Notes under the pieces: model-generated
Told to the model about the DNA's origin: nothing
What the model saw: only the letters and a program-made list of their open reading frames with translations
Database searches by the model: none
Position numbers and translations under genes: made by a program
Shown: positions 10,057 to 19,412 of the stretch, piece after piece
How positions within the stretch are numbered: position 1 is the first letter of the stretch
Layout of the letters: each line of letters starts with the position of its first letter
NCBI RefSeq assembly: GCF_000284035.1
Contig: NC_016887.1
Location: forward strand, 2,294,001 to 2,358,000
Length of the DNA: 64,000 nucleotides
Origin: Nocardia cyriacigeorgica GUH-2
GTDB taxonomy: Bacteria > Actinomycetota > Actinomycetes > Mycobacteriales > Mycobacteriaceae
Direction: 5' to 3'

Positions 10057-10404
10057 GTGCGTGAATTCCTTGTCGCGCTGATTTTTTCCGCAATTTGTGC
10101 GGTCTCTGTCTACATGGCGGTGCGAGGGTGGCGCGGCACTGCCACCAACCTGACCGATGGATGGGGTGAGCGCATGCCGGAGCGATCGCTGACCGATCCC
10201 GTCGGCCGAGCGCGGGCGAACCGCATCTTCGCCTACTGTGGCTCGGCCGCTGCCCTGCTGTGCCTTCCCGCGATCGGCTACGCGTTGGCGGCGGCGATGG
10301 ATACCGAACGGGCGCTGGGGCTTCCGGCGCTGGTGGCGCTCGCCGTCTACGGCATCGTGGTCTGCGCTGTGGCCGGTTATCCGCTGGAGAAGATCAAAGA
10401 GTGA
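10057..10404 (+). CDS. Small membrane protein, hypothetical
   Basis: About 115 aa, unrecognised. I chose the GTG at 10057 because GGGGGAG ends 6 nt upstream and the longer frame to 9919 is Arg/Cys-rich and not coding-like. One helix lies at residues 3-19, then a polar stretch with RSLTDPVGRARANR, then two helices (YCGSAAALLCLPAIGYALAAA and VALAVYGIVVCAVAGY). It ends with a short basic tail. There is no enzyme or transporter motif. It lies between the GltS-type gene (divergent) and the regulator pair (convergent), so context gives no role. Confidence 0.65.
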   Translation: MREFLVALIFSAICAVSVYMAVRGWRGTATNLTDGWGERMPERSLTDPVGRARANRIFAYCGSAAALLCLPAIGYALAAAMDTERALGLPALVALAVYGIVVCAVAGYPLEKIKE

Positions 10405-10426
10405 GGGTGTCCGCTGATCGGAAGCG

Positions 10427-10921
10427 TCAGCGCATGTCTTTGGAGGTGCGCTGTGCGTGCCACCGGTCGAACAGCACGGGTAGTTCGGCGGCGAAGAACT
10501 CGAAGAAGTCGCGCATCTCGGCCAGTCGCCGCCCGGCCGGGGTGTCGGCGCCCAGGAGGTCGATGCCTTCGCCAGCCGTCTCCGCCCACATTTTCATCAT
10601 TCTGTCGCGTTTGAGGAAGCTCGCATACCAGAGATCGTCGTAGAGGCGATAGGTATCGCGGCGGTGACCGGGCAGCCGTTCCTTGGCGACCATTCCCACC
10701 TGGTCGAGGTACTTCACCGCTCCCGACACCGCGGCCGGGCTGATCGAGAGTGTCTCGGCCAGCTCGCCGGCCGTCATCCGGCCCGCATCGCAGGTCTGTA
10801 ACGTCGCGAAGACGCGAGCGGGCATTCGTGGCCAGCCCATCTCGACTAATCCCAGCGCGAGCTTCTCGGCGAACCGGGCCCTGTCGATGGCGGTAGCGGA
10901 ATCCCCGGAGTCGGCGGTCAT
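10427..10921 (-). CDS. GbsR/MarR-family transcriptional regulator, second of a pair
   Basis: A 164-aa winged-helix regulator. The helix-turn-helix is at about residues 50-75 (MTAGELAETLSISPAAVSGAVKYL), followed by the wing GMVAKERLPGHRRDTYRL and a C-terminal dimerisation helix bundle. Its start overlaps the stop of the upstream paralogue by 4 nt (10918-10921), so the two are co-translated and could form heterodimers. The two proteins share the same domain order, length and motif spacing (MPARVFA/MSARVFA, SPAAVSGAVKYL/SSAAISGAVRHL). The divergently transcribed ABC exporter is the probable target. Confidence 0.88.
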   Translation of the reverse strand: MTADSGDSATAIDRARFAEKLALGLVEMGWPRMPARVFATLQTCDAGRMTAGELAETLSISPAAVSGAVKYLDQVGMVAKERLPGHRRDTYRLYDDLWYASFLKRDRMMKMWAETAGEGIDLLGADTPAGRRLAEMRDFFEFFAAELPVLFDRWHAQRTSKDMR

Positions 10922-11433
10922 CGAGTTCCTCGGCCACTGGTTTCGGCGTCGGGGAACAACGCGTTGCGGTGTTCTTGCCAGCGTTTCATCGTTTCGGGTA
11001 GTTCGGCCCGCATGAATCGGTAGTACTCGAGGGTTTCGCGGACTCGCTGTCCGCCCGGACGTGCATGGTCGAGCAACTCGACGCCGTCGGTGAGGAACTT
11101 GATCGAGCGATCGAGCGCGTCCTTGCGTTGCATGGTGATCGCGTACCAGACATCGTCGTCGTAGACCCGGTAGGTGTCGTGGCGCGCGCCGGGCTCGCGT
11201 TCACGGCCGAGCAGTCCGATCCGGACCAGATGGCGAACCGCGCCCGAAATGGCGGCCGAGCTCACCCGCAGCCCCTGTGCGAGTTCTTGGGCGGTGTAGC
11301 GGTCGGCATCGTCGGCCAGGACGAAGGCGAACACTCGCGCCGACATCCGCGGCATGCCCGACTCGGTGAGCATCAGCGCGAACTGTTCGGCGAACCGCAG
11401 GACCGCTTCCTCCTGGGGGTCCGGATCGGCCAA
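10918..11433 (-). CDS. GbsR/MarR-family transcriptional regulator, first of a pair
   Basis: A 171-aa winged-helix protein, paralogous to the overlapping downstream gene. The helix-turn-helix is YTAQELAQGLRVSSAAISGA and the wing LLGREREPGARHDTYRVYDD. It is transcribed away from the ABC transporter operon with a 93-nt gap containing a TTCACA/TGTGAA palindrome. This is the usual layout for a repressor controlling a drug or osmolyte exporter. The ligand is unknown. A GAGGTGAGG ribosome site precedes the start. Confidence 0.88.
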   Translation of the reverse strand: MADPDPQEEAVLRFAEQFALMLTESGMPRMSARVFAFVLADDADRYTAQELAQGLRVSSAAISGAVRHLVRIGLLGREREPGARHDTYRVYDDDVWYAITMQRKDALDRSIKFLTDGVELLDHARPGGQRVRETLEYYRFMRAELPETMKRWQEHRNALFPDAETSGRGTR

Positions 11434-11481
11434 CCCTCACCTCCTCCACGGCATGACCTGATGTACAGCTACATATTAGCG

Positions 11482-11506
11482 TTCACAACATTCACAAAAG
11501 TGTGAA
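11482..11506. promoter_or_regulatory. Probable operator between GbsR pair and ABC exporter
   Basis: A palindrome TTCACA-AAAG-TGTGAA at 11491-11506, with a further direct TTCACA half-site at 11482-11487. It is AT-rich against a GC-rich background and lies 21 nt upstream of the ATPase gene's ATG at 11527. It is well placed for repression of the ABC operon and autoregulation of the GbsR/MarR pair. The assignment is inferred from position and symmetry. Confidence 0.6.
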
Positions 11507-11526
11507 AAATGTGTACGCTGGCTGGT

Positions 11527-12444
11527 ATGGACAACGCCATCGCAATCTCGGGTCTGCGCAAAACATTTGGGCCCACCACAGCGCTCGATGGCCTCGACCT
11601 CGATGTCGCTCGAGGTGAGGTGCACGGCTTCCTCGGCCCCAACGGTGCGGGGAAAACGACCACCATCCGGGTGCTACTCGGGCTACTTCGCGCCGATGAC
11701 GGCGATGTGCGGCTACTGGGGGGAGATCCGTGGCTGGATGCGGTGGCTTTGCATCGGCGCCTGGCCTATGTACCCGGCGACGTCGAGCTGTGGCCGAACC
11801 TCACCGGCGGTGAGGCGATCGACCTGTTCGCGCGCCTGCGTGGCGGGCTGAACAAACGGCGACGGGACGAGCTGATCGAGCGGTTCGACCTCGACCCGAC
11901 GAAGAAGGGGCGCACCTATTCCAAAGGCAACCGCCAGAAGGTCGCCTTGATCTCGGCGTTCGCCTCCGATGTCGAGGTCTTCCTGCTCGACGAACCCACC
12001 GCTGGCCTGGATCCGTTGATGGAGGTCGTTTTCCAGGAGGTGGTCGCCGAGGTGAAGGCAGCCGGTGCCACCGTCCTGTTGTCGAGTCACATCCTGGCCC
12101 AGGTGGAGAAGCTCGCCGACCGGGTCAGCATCATCCGGCTCGGCCGGATCGTGCAGTCGGGAACGCTGACCGAGCTGCGCCACCTGACCCGCACCAGCAT
12201 CGAGGCGGTCACCACCGAACCGGTGACCGAACTCGGTGACATCCAGGGGGTGCACCACGTCGTCACCGAGGACGGACGGGTGCGATTCGACGTCGATACC
12301 GACGCTCTCGGTGCGGCCGTCGAGCGGCTCAACCGTGCCGGATTGCGCTCGTTGACCAGCCATCCGCCGACGCTCGAAGAGCTGATGCTGCGTCATTACG
12401 GTGACGAGCTCGCTGCCAGTGGCAACGGGGCTGATCGGACATGA
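11527..12444 (+). CDS. ABC-2 type exporter ATP-binding protein
   Basis: An ATPase of about 305 aa. Walker A is [10 protein letters not shown] (about residue 38), the signature is [12 protein letters not shown], Walker B is [13 protein letters not shown], and the H-loop is LLSSHILAQ. The C-terminal 80 residues form the extension typical of DrrA/CcmA-like multidrug exporters. I chose the ATG at 11527 because the domain begins there; an ATG at 11509 lies next to the operator and would add six residues. The stop overlaps the permease gene by 4 nt. Expression is probably controlled by the divergent GbsR/MarR pair. Confidence 0.92.
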   Translation: MDNAIAISGLRKTFGPTTALDGLDLDVARGEVHGFLGPNGAGKTTTIRVLLGLLRADDGDVRLLGGDPWLDAVALHRRLAYVPGDVELWPNLTGGEAIDLFARLRGGLNKRRRDELIERFDLDPTKKGRTYSKGNRQKVALISAFASDVEVFLLDEPTAGLDPLMEVVFQEVVAEVKAAGATVLLSSHILAQVEKLADRVSIIRLGRIVQSGTLTELRHLTRTSIEAVTTEPVTELGDIQGVHHVVTEDGRVRFDVDTDALGAAVERLNRAGLRSLTSHPPTLEELMLRHYGDELAASGNGADRT

Positions 12445-14105
12445 CCACGACAACCGAGCCCCGCCCAATCGGGGACAGGACGCAGCAGCCCGAGGCGAGT
12501 CGAGCCGATGCATTGACCGGCACCGGCACCTTGATTCGATTCATCCTGCGCCGCGACCGGATCAAATTGCCCGCCTGGATTCTCGGCATCACCGTGATGG
12601 GGCTCTATTACGCGAGTGCGTTGCCGCAGATATACAAGTCGACCGAGGATCTGCGAGCGGTCAGCCAGTTCTCCGAAGGCACGGTCGGCGCCCTCATCTC
12701 CGGCCCCGGCTACGGGCTCGCCGAGCCCACAGTGGAGTCGGTGATCGTCGCCGTCTACGGCCTGTACTTCCTGCTGCTGGCGGCGCTGATGAACATCCTG
12801 CTGATCTCACGCCACACCAGAGTCGAGGAACAGACCGGGCGTGCCGAACTCGTGCGCGCCAACGTCGTCGGCAGGCACGCCCAGCTCACCGCCGCGCTGC
12901 TGGTCGCCGTAGCCGCCAACGTGATCCTGTCGCTGCTGATCGCCGCGTCTTTCGCGATCGCGGGCCTGGACACCAGCGACGCCCTGCTGTTCGGCTGCAG
13001 CGTCGGCGCGGCCGGGCTGGTTTTCGCCGCCATCGCCACCATCACCGCGCAGATCAGCACCTACTCGCGGGCAGCATCCGGGATGGCCGGCGCGGCGCTC
13101 GGCATCGCCTACGTGATCCGCGCTGCGGGCGACAGCTTGCGTGAGGGCGGAAGCGCGCTGTCCTGGTTGTCGCCGCTGGCCTGGTCGCAGCAGACTCGCG
13201 CTTACGCCGATGGCCGGTGGTGGCCGCTGGCGTTGTCGATCGCGGCAGTGCTCGCGGCAAGTGCGATCGGCTACGCCTTGTCGGTGCGCCGCGATGTCGG
13301 TGCCGGACTGGTGGCCGCGCGTCGCGGCAGCCCGGTCGCGGCGGAGTGGCTGCGGACGCCGCCAGCATTGGCGTTGCGGCTCCAACGCGGCGGCTTGATC
13401 GGCTGGGCCTGCGCGCTGGCCGCGGCCGGGGCACTGTACGGCGGGATCGGCAAGCAGATCGTGGAGTCGTTCGACGACCTGCCCGACCAGGTCATCGACG
13501 TGATGGGCGGTGATCCCACCCGCATGCTGGACGGCTACGCCGGCACGATGGCGTTGTTCAACGCCTTGCTGGTGGCCGTCTTCGGCGTCCTCGGCGTGCA
13601 GACGCTGCGCGGTGAAGAGACCGGCGGCCGCACCGAGCCGGTCCTGGCGACCGCCACCGGCCGCACGGCGTGGCTGGGCAGCTATTCGCTGGTGCTCGCG
13701 GGCGGCGCCGTGGGGCTGCTGGCGCTGTCCGGGACCGTGCTCGGCGCGGCGATGGCGCTCTCGGTGGGCGAGGGACATTACCTCGGCGACGTCTTGGCCG
13801 GTCACCTGGCGTTCGCGCCCGCCGTCCTCGTGGTGATCGCCGTCGCGGTGCTGCTGTATGGTGTCGCGCCCCGTGTCATCGGACTCACCTGGGCGTTGCT
13901 CGGGTTCTCCATGGTCATCGGGTTCTTCGGCCCGATCATGGACCTGCCGCGCTGGGTGCACAACCTCTCACCGTTCGAACACGTGGCGCGGTTGCCGATG
14001 GATGACATCGGCTGGGTTCCGCTGGTGGTGATGGTCGTGCTGGCGTTCGCCCTCGCGGCAGCGGGTTCAGTAGCGTTCCGCCGCCGCGACCTCGACATGA
14101 AGTAG
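12441..14105 (+). CDS. ABC-2 type exporter permease
   Basis: A 554-aa permease with about twelve membrane segments arranged as two six-helix halves, i.e. a fused ABC-2 permease partner of the overlapping ATPase gene. The region [25 protein letters not shown] marks the first helix and its periplasmic entry. A signature like [17 protein letters not shown] lies between helices 2 and 3. The same element recurs as [18 protein letters not shown] in the second half, showing the internal duplication. Substrate unknown; similar pairs confer resistance to lipophilic drugs (tetronasin-type). Confidence 0.9.
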   Translation: MTTTTEPRPIGDRTQQPEASRADALTGTGTLIRFILRRDRIKLPAWILGITVMGLYYASALPQIYKSTEDLRAVSQFSEGTVGALISGPGYGLAEPTVESVIVAVYGLYFLLLAALMNILLISRHTRVEEQTGRAELVRANVVGRHAQLTAALLVAVAANVILSLLIAASFAIAGLDTSDALLFGCSVGAAGLVFAAIATITAQISTYSRAASGMAGAALGIAYVIRAAGDSLREGGSALSWLSPLAWSQQTRAYADGRWWPLALSIAAVLAASAIGYALSVRRDVGAGLVAARRGSPVAAEWLRTPPALALRLQRGGLIGWACALAAAGALYGGIGKQIVESFDDLPDQVIDVMGGDPTRMLDGYAGTMALFNALLVAVFGVLGVQTLRGEETGGRTEPVLATATGRTAWLGSYSLVLAGGAVGLLALSGTVLGAAMALSVGEGHYLGDVLAGHLAFAPAVLVVIAVAVLLYGVAPRVIGLTWALLGFSMVIGFFGPIMDLPRWVHNLSPFEHVARLPMDDIGWVPLVVMVVLAFALAAAGSVAFRRRDLDMK

Positions 14106-14258
14106 CGCCGAGGAGTGGGCGATTCCGGATGTGCGTTTCGCGCCCGTGACGCCCACTCCGAGAACGGCTCCGAGTGCGCGGCAAGACGGCGGCGATCCGG
14201 TGCTCTCGCACACGACCGATGGGACGGCCGGGACCCATGCGCATCCCGCGCTGGACTA

Positions 14259-14807
14259 TCAAGCCATCAAACGCGCAAGGTGCGCCAAGGCCTCGCTCGG
14301 GTGCCGAGCGGAAATGTCTTCGCCGATCGGATGCACACGCCAACCGTCGTCGCCCAGCGCGACAGCGCCAACCACGAATCCCGTGCTCGCATAATGACCG
14401 AGGTCGACGCGGACGATCTCGGTTCCGGCGACACCGTCGACCATGCGGCAGAAGGCATTGTCTATGACATGCAAGGGCTGGCCGGTATAGGAGGTCACCA
14501 CATACACGATCGAGGTGACGTCGCCGGATAGACGACCTAGATCGGCGACGATCACCTCATTGTCGCCATCGCCTTGACCGGTGGTGCTGTCACCGAGATG
14601 GCGCACCGCTCCATCCTTGGATGTTAGCTGCTCATGGAAAACGACATCGAACAGGACCTGGTCTGAGAACAGAAACGCGGAGGCGTTGAGGTCGATGTCG
14701 GCGACCGCGCGGCCGGGGTCGAAACGACCGGGCGCGGGATCCCAACCCAGCGCCATCGTGACGAATTCCAGTGCCGGACCGCGTGCAGCATCGGCCAAGT
14801 CGAACAA
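14259..14807 (-). CDS. TerD-domain (tellurium resistance/stress) protein
   Basis: About 182 aa. A single TerD domain is recognisable from MALGWDP, then DIDLNASAFLF (calcium-site region), then VIVADLGRLSGDVTSIVYVVTSYTGQPLHVIDNAFCRMVD. TerD proteins are calcium-binding, stress-associated proteins that usually come in ter clusters; here it stands alone. I chose the TTG at 14807 because GGAGGGA lies 6 nt upstream; the longer frame to 14945 is Arg-rich and not domain-like. A start at the internal ATG of MALGWD is possible. The 5' region overlaps nothing coding. Confidence 0.72.
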   Translation of the reverse strand: MFDLADAARGPALEFVTMALGWDPAPGRFDPGRAVADIDLNASAFLFSDQVLFDVVFHEQLTSKDGAVRHLGDSTTGQGDGDNEVIVADLGRLSGDVTSIVYVVTSYTGQPLHVIDNAFCRMVDGVAGTEIVRVDLGHYASTGFVVGAVALGDDGWRVHPIGEDISARHPSEALAHLARLMA

Positions 14808-15142
14808 GGGATCTCCCTCCAGTGTTGTTGCGGGACAACCACGAGCGAGATCACGGATGCCCTCCCCGCTCCCACAGTACTGCCCGAACCTGCGGCGGTG
14901 CACGCGGCTCCGCGCCGACGGCGACCCGCCCTCACGTGCCTGCAATCAGTGAAGGCACCGAGAGTCGCTTGTGCCGCCAGGCCTGCTCGGCTGCTACCGT
15001 AGCCGTCGGTGTGCCGGGAAGCCTGGTCGGCGAGGTGACCGAGTCCTGCGACCAGGGAGATTTCCGTGAGCCATCCTGCCTCGCGACACCGCTGCTCGGC
15101 GGCATCCGATCGGGGAATGCTCGGAGCGCGAGGTTGAGCCCC

Positions 15143-16198
15143 GTGTTCCGGCGACGGCCGAGTACCCGGCTTGCGGACGTGCCGTACCGGGTAGCCGGAA
15201 TCGTGCGCATACCCCGACACGCGCGCAGCCCCGCCAGGGCGATCGGGGTGCGCATCGGCAGCGCGATCGCTGCGCTCGGGTTGGCCGTGGTGGTGGTCTA
15301 CTCGGATCGCGAGGGCTACACCGACGCCGTCGACGGCCAGGTCTCACTGCTGGACAGCGCCTACTACGCGACGGTGTCGCTGTCGACCACCGGCTACGGC
15401 GACATCGTCCCGCTCACCGACCGCGCCCGAGTGGCCAACACCTTCGTGGTCACTCCGTTGCGGGTGTTCTTCCTCATCGTCTTGGTCGGTACCACCCTCG
15501 CGGCTCTGACCGAGGACTCGCGTCAAGCGTTCCGAATCCAACGCTGGCGCCGCCGCATCCGTGACCACACCGTTGTCATCGGCTATGGCACGAAGGGACG
15601 TGCTGCCGTCCGAGCAATGCTCGGCGAAGGAGCCAGACGGCCCCTCCTCGTCGTCGATACCGATGCCGCCGCGCTCGAGATCGCGTCCGGCGAAGGGCTT
15701 GTGACGTTACGTGGCTCCGCGACCACAGCAGATGTCCTGCGGCTGGCCGGGGTTCAGCGTTGCCGCTCGGTTGTCGTCGCCACCAATCGTGACGACACCG
15801 CCATGTTGATCACCCTGGCCGCACGGCGCTTATCACCGACCGCTGAGATCATCGTCGCAGTCCGGGAGACCGACAATATCGAGCTGCTGCGTCGGTCGGG
15901 CGCAGATACCGTCGTGGCGTCGTCGGCGACGGCAGGACGGTTGCTGGGCCTTGCGACCACCAAGCCGAAGGCCGTGGAGCTCATGGAAAATCTGCTGATC
16001 CCCGAATCGGGTATCGCGCTCGCCCAACGCCCCGTGCGGCCTCAGGAGGTGGGCCGTGACCCCCGCACTCTCGGCGACGTCGTGCTGAGCCTCGTTCGCG
16101 ATGGCCGACCGCGCCGCCTCGACTCACCGGAGGCCCAAGAGATCCAGCCCGGCGACCACCTCATCTACTTACGCGGCACCAACGACCGCAGGACCTGA
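15143..16198 (+). CDS. Two-helix potassium channel with TrkA/RCK domains
   Basis: About 351 aa. A short N-terminal basic segment is followed by one membrane helix (IGSAIAALGLAVVVVY), the pore loop with selectivity filter STTGYGDIVPLT, and a second helix (VFFLIVLVGTTLAAL). The cytoplasmic part has an RCK/TrkA-N Rossmann fold (HTVVIGYGTKGRAAV) and a TrkA-C-like end (IQPGDHLIYLRG). It should assemble as a tetramer and conduct K+ under ligand gating. I chose GTG 15143 (TTG 15134 is an alternative). The frame is open to 14771 but that part lies opposite the TerD gene and looks non-coding. Confidence 0.85.
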   Translation: MFRRRPSTRLADVPYRVAGIVRIPRHARSPARAIGVRIGSAIAALGLAVVVVYSDREGYTDAVDGQVSLLDSAYYATVSLSTTGYGDIVPLTDRARVANTFVVTPLRVFFLIVLVGTTLAALTEDSRQAFRIQRWRRRIRDHTVVIGYGTKGRAAVRAMLGEGARRPLLVVDTDAAALEIASGEGLVTLRGSATTADVLRLAGVQRCRSVVVATNRDDTAMLITLAARRLSPTAEIIVAVRETDNIELLRRSGADTVVASSATAGRLLGLATTKPKAVELMENLLIPESGIALAQRPVRPQEVGRDPRTLGDVVLSLVRDGRPRRLDSPEAQEIQPGDHLIYLRGTNDRRT

Positions 16199-16333
16199 TC
16201 ACCCGGTCGCTGACAGACCACCGGCCGTGGTTTGCGCTTCGATGACAGTGCTCGGTGAAGCAGGCACACGCACACCGGTTTCGCGTTACATTCACGCAGC
16301 GGTGGTTCGGTGACCGGACGGACGGAGGGCCCG

Positions 16334-17887
16334 ATGCGAGAGGTGCAGGCGAGGGAGCAGTGGGGTTCGCGGGCCGGCTTCCTGTTGGCCGCGATCGGGT
16401 CGGCGGTCGGCCTCGGCAATATCTGGCGGTTTCCGTATGTCGCCTACGACAACGGAGGTGGCGCTTTTCTCCTCCCGTACCTGATCGCGCTGTTGACGGC
16501 CGGCATTCCGGTACTGGTGTTCGAATACGCCATCGGCCATAAGTTCCGCGGCTCGCCGCCGCGGGCATTCCTGCGGTTGTCCCGGCCGGCGGCGGCCATC
16601 GGGTGGTGGCAGGTCGCCATCTGTTTCGTCATCGCCACCTATTACGCGGTGATCATCGCCTGGGCCGTGCGTTACGTCGGATTCTCGGTCGGCCAGCAGT
16701 GGGGTGATGATCCCGACGCCTTCTTCTCGGGCTTCGTCCAGCAGGCCGACGAGCCCGGATTCAGCACAACCTACGTGGCCGGTGTGGCGATCCCACTCAT
16801 CCTCGTCTGGGCGGTCACGCTGGGAGTGCTCGCCTTCGGTGTGCGGCGCGGGATCGAGACCGCCAGCAAGATCTTCATCCCGCTGTTGGCGGTGCTGTTC
16901 GTGATCCTGGTCGTACGGGCTTTGTTCCTGCCCGGGGCGGACAAGGGGCTGGACGCGTTCTTCTCGCCCGACTGGTCGGCGATCACCGACGGCAGTGTCT
17001 GGGTGGCAGCCTACGGGCAGATCTTCTTCTCGCTGTCGGTCGGCTTCGGCATCATGATCACCTACTCCTCATATCTGCGCCGGCGCGCGGACCTGACCGG
17101 TTCTGCGCTCGTTGCCGGGTTCGCCAACAGCTCGTTCGAGATCCTGGCCGGCATCGGCGTCTTCGCAGCGCTCGGGTTCATGGCCACCCAGTCCGGTGTC
17201 GGCGTCAACGAGGTAGCGACCAGTGGCATCGGGTTGGCGTTCGTTGCCTTCCCCGAGATCATCTCGCAACTGAGTTTCGGTGCGGGCTGGTTCGGACTGC
17301 TGTTCTTCGGCTCGCTGGTTATCGCCGGTCTGACGTCATTGATCAGTATCGTGCAGGTCATCATCGCCGCTGTCCAAGACCGCACCGGAATGGCGCGAGT
17401 GCCTGCGGTTCTCATCGTCGGCGGCGCCACCGCCGCGGTCTCGATCGCGCTGTTCCCGACCGAAGGTGGGCTGTTCCTGCTCGACGTGGCCGATCACTTC
17501 ATCAACTCCTACGGCATCGCGCTCGCCGGATTGATCGCGTTGATCGTCGTGGTGTGGTTGCTGCGTAAACTGCCATTGCTGCAAGAGCACGTAGACGATA
17601 TCTCGGCGATCAGGCTCGGCCGAGTGTGGACCCTGACCCTCGGAGTGATCACTCCTATTGTGCTCGGCTGGATGATGATCGACACACTGCGCGCCGAATT
17701 CACCGAGAACTACGGCGGATACTCGACGGGGTTCCTGATCATCGCGGGTTGGGGGGTTGCGATCGGGGCGGTGGTCGTTGGCGTCGTGCTCGCGATGATC
17801 CCGTGGCGCGACGTCGATTCGGCCGACCCGGCGATGGCCACCGAAACTGGTGGCGACCTGCCGCAGATGCGGAAGGCGGAGGACTGA
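16334..17887 (+). CDS. Sodium-dependent amino acid importer, NSS/SNF family (MetP-like)
   Basis: A 517-aa neurotransmitter:sodium symporter-type transporter with twelve membrane segments. The first helix has the unwound sodium/substrate motif AAIGSAVGLGNIWRFPYVAYDNGGGAF, here quoted only by its ends AAIGSAVGLGN and NGGGAF. I chose the ATG at 16334 (GGAGGG just upstream) over the GTG at 16310. It is coupled, with a one-base overlap, to a 38-aa small-subunit gene. That arrangement is known from the MetP/MetS methionine and alanine importer of Corynebacterium glutamicum. The specific substrate is inferred from that pairing. Confidence 0.88.
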   Translation: MREVQAREQWGSRAGFLLAAIGSAVGLGNIWRFPYVAYDNGGGAFLLPYLIALLTAGIPVLVFEYAIGHKFRGSPPRAFLRLSRPAAAIGWWQVAICFVIATYYAVIIAWAVRYVGFSVGQQWGDDPDAFFSGFVQQADEPGFSTTYVAGVAIPLILVWAVTLGVLAFGVRRGIETASKIFIPLLAVLFVILVVRALFLPGADKGLDAFFSPDWSAITDGSVWVAAYGQIFFSLSVGFGIMITYSSYLRRRADLTGSALVAGFANSSFEILAGIGVFAALGFMATQSGVGVNEVATSGIGLAFVAFPEIISQLSFGAGWFGLLFFGSLVIAGLTSLISIVQVIIAAVQDRTGMARVPAVLIVGGATAAVSIALFPTEGGLFLLDVADHFINSYGIALAGLIALIVVVWLLRKLPLLQEHVDDISAIRLGRVWTLTLGVITPIVLGWMMIDTLRAEFTENYGGYSTGFLIIAGWGVAIGAVVVGVVLAMIPWRDVDSADPAMATETGGDLPQMRKAED

Positions 17888-18003
17888 TGTCGACGGGTGC
17901 GATCATCATGATGATCATCGCGGTCACGGTGGTGTGGGGTGGCCTGGCGGCGTCCATTCTGCTGTTGCGGCGTTTCCCCGAGGCGCCGGACGACGAGGGA
18001 TGA
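17887..18003 (+). CDS. MetS-like small subunit of NSS importer
   Basis: 38 aa with one membrane helix (IIMMIIAVTVVWGGLAAS) and a charged C-terminal tail (RRFPEAPDDEG). This is the typical layout of the methionine/alanine import small subunit that is required with the MetP-type transporter. The ATG overlaps the transporter's TGA (TGATG), so the two proteins are coupled. The size and position make the call quite firm despite the short length. Confidence 0.82.
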   Translation: MSTGAIIMMIIAVTVVWGGLAASILLLRRFPEAPDDEG

Positions 18004-18035
18004 GCGGATGCGCCGAGCGGCGCACAAGCTGGTGG

Positions 18036-18299
18036 CTACCGCGCAAGCAGGTGCGCTGCCACCGCATCTGCCAGCCAGTCGCGGTATTTCCTTGCCGGCC
18101 AGCCACTCTCGCGGCGTAATAACCGGAACACGTGTGGTGAGCCGAGGGCGAACAAGCTGTCGGCCGCGGTCTCGGCATCGATGTCCGGCCGCAAGGTGCC
18201 GTGTTCGGCGAGGCTGCGCACGAAGGTCGCCCAGAAGGAGCGGGTGGCGGCGGCTCCGGCTTCGGACCAGCCTTCCAGACGCCGAGCATCCAGGCCCAC
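18036..18299 (-). pseudogene. TetR-family regulator, C-terminal remnant
   Basis: The readable 87 residues match the ligand-binding end of a TetR-like repressor (FVRSLAEHGTLRPDIDAETAADSLFALGSPHVFRLLRRESGW, quoted here by its ends FVRSLAEHGTLRPDID and LLRRESGW). The N-terminal DNA-binding helix-turn-helix is missing. The sequence upstream on this strand has an in-frame stop and then the ESX-like cassette promoter. The GTG at 18299 has no clear ribosome site. It is probably a gene truncated when the adjacent ESX-like cassette was placed here. Confidence 0.55.
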
Positions 18300-18354
18300 G
18301 CGCGTAAAGCACCTGGGTTATGGTCGAACGAGGAAACGAACCGACGGGGGAGTG

Positions 18355-18681
18355 GTGAACGACAAGCTCGAAGTCGAGCCCGATCATTTGGACGGGGCAT
18401 CTGCCAAGCTGGTCGAGCTGGCCGACGGCAACACGCAGACCGAGACATACTTGAAGGAATGGCTGGACCTTCCGAGTTCGGAAGGTGGCTTGGTGCTGCG
18501 CGGCGTGATCGATGTCATCCGGGACGCGCTGACCAGCCTGCAATCGAACTATGCGCGCCTTGGGCGTGTGACCAGCGAATCTGCTGCCGAGCTGTCCAGC
18601 GCGGCACAGATGTACCGGACGACGGACCGCGGTATAGCCGAGGCGCTGGACCGCACATATGCCAAGGACGGCGAGAAATGA
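18355..18681 (+). CDS. EspC-family type VII secretion substrate-like protein
   Basis: A 108-aa, mostly helical protein resembling ESX-1 secretion-associated EspC-type targets. The N-terminal opening is LEVEPDHLDGASAKLVELAD, with a long central helix pair. Near the C-terminus is MYRTTD, which fits the YxxxD/E export signal of type VII substrates. The start is GTG 18355 (or 18352), with GGGGGAG directly upstream. Its stop overlaps the next gene's ATG by 4 nt. It begins a four-gene coupled cassette; no EccA-E secretion machinery is in the window, so export would depend on a system encoded elsewhere. Confidence 0.75.
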   Translation: MNDKLEVEPDHLDGASAKLVELADGNTQTETYLKEWLDLPSSEGGLVLRGVIDVIRDALTSLQSNYARLGRVTSESAAELSSAAQMYRTTDRGIAEALDRTYAKDGEK

Positions 18682-19412
18682 GCCAGTCGCCGACCGATAG
18701 TCTGACCGCCCCGGAGCCCGACGATCCCGTCCCGGACATGGTCGAACTGGCCACCAACGCGAACGCTGTGTCCCCGGCGTATTGGTTGAACGGCATCATC
18801 AAGACCATCACCGGGTTCGACGCCTTGACGATCATCACCGATTACGTGGCCGGCGATTGGGCGGCTATGCAGAAGGCGGGAACCGCGATCGAGAACCTCG
18901 CGAAATACAACGCCGCCTACGCCGTCGGCATAGATTCGGCGGTCAAAGAGTTCGAGGCATCGTGGCGCGGAAACGCCGCGGAGAACTCCCGCACCTATTT
19001 CGCCTCGCTCACCGATGGATTGAACAAGCAGGTTGATCCCCTGCAACAGATTGCCGATGAGATCAAGGCCTTCGCGCTCTCGTCCTACGGGTTGGCGCAG
19101 ACAGTGTCCGGCTTGGTGCAGACTCTGTTCGATCTCGCTGCGATGTATGCGATCAAGCAGGCGGCGGTAGCCGCGTTGAGTGCCACGGTAGCCGGTGCCC
19201 CGGCGGCGGCAGCGATGCAAGCAGCGGCAGCGTTCGACGCGGCGCGAATGATCAAGACCTGGATTGATATCTGGGGAAAGCTCGGTCTGATGTTCGCCGG
19301 GTCGGAAGGCGCGATCGGCCTGATCTCTGCCGGAATCAACGGCGTCGTCGAATCCGCCGAACTGCCCGCCATCAACGCCAGCGGCTACGACCACCCCGGA
19401 GCCTACGTATGA
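18678..19412 (+). CDS. WXG100-superfamily type VII substrate-like protein
   Basis: A 244-aa helical protein. The WxG turn is visible as FEASWRGNAAENS (about residue 98), flanked by long amphipathic helices. The C-terminal half contains two Ala-rich hydrophobic helices (VAALSATVAGAPAAAAMQAA and LMFAGSEGAIGLISAGING). This is the size of the longer WXG-domain effectors or PPE-like partners, not of the 100-aa EsxA/B type. It overlaps its neighbours by 4 nt on both sides. It is likely to pair with the EspC-like protein upstream. No toxin domain is recognised at the C-terminus. Confidence 0.72.
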   Translation: MSQSPTDSLTAPEPDDPVPDMVELATNANAVSPAYWLNGIIKTITGFDALTIITDYVAGDWAAMQKAGTAIENLAKYNAAYAVGIDSAVKEFEASWRGNAAENSRTYFASLTDGLNKQVDPLQQIADEIKAFALSSYGLAQTVSGLVQTLFDLAAMYAIKQAAVAALSATVAGAPAAAAMQAAAAFDAARMIKTWIDIWGKLGLMFAGSEGAIGLISAGINGVVESAELPAINASGYDHPGAYV

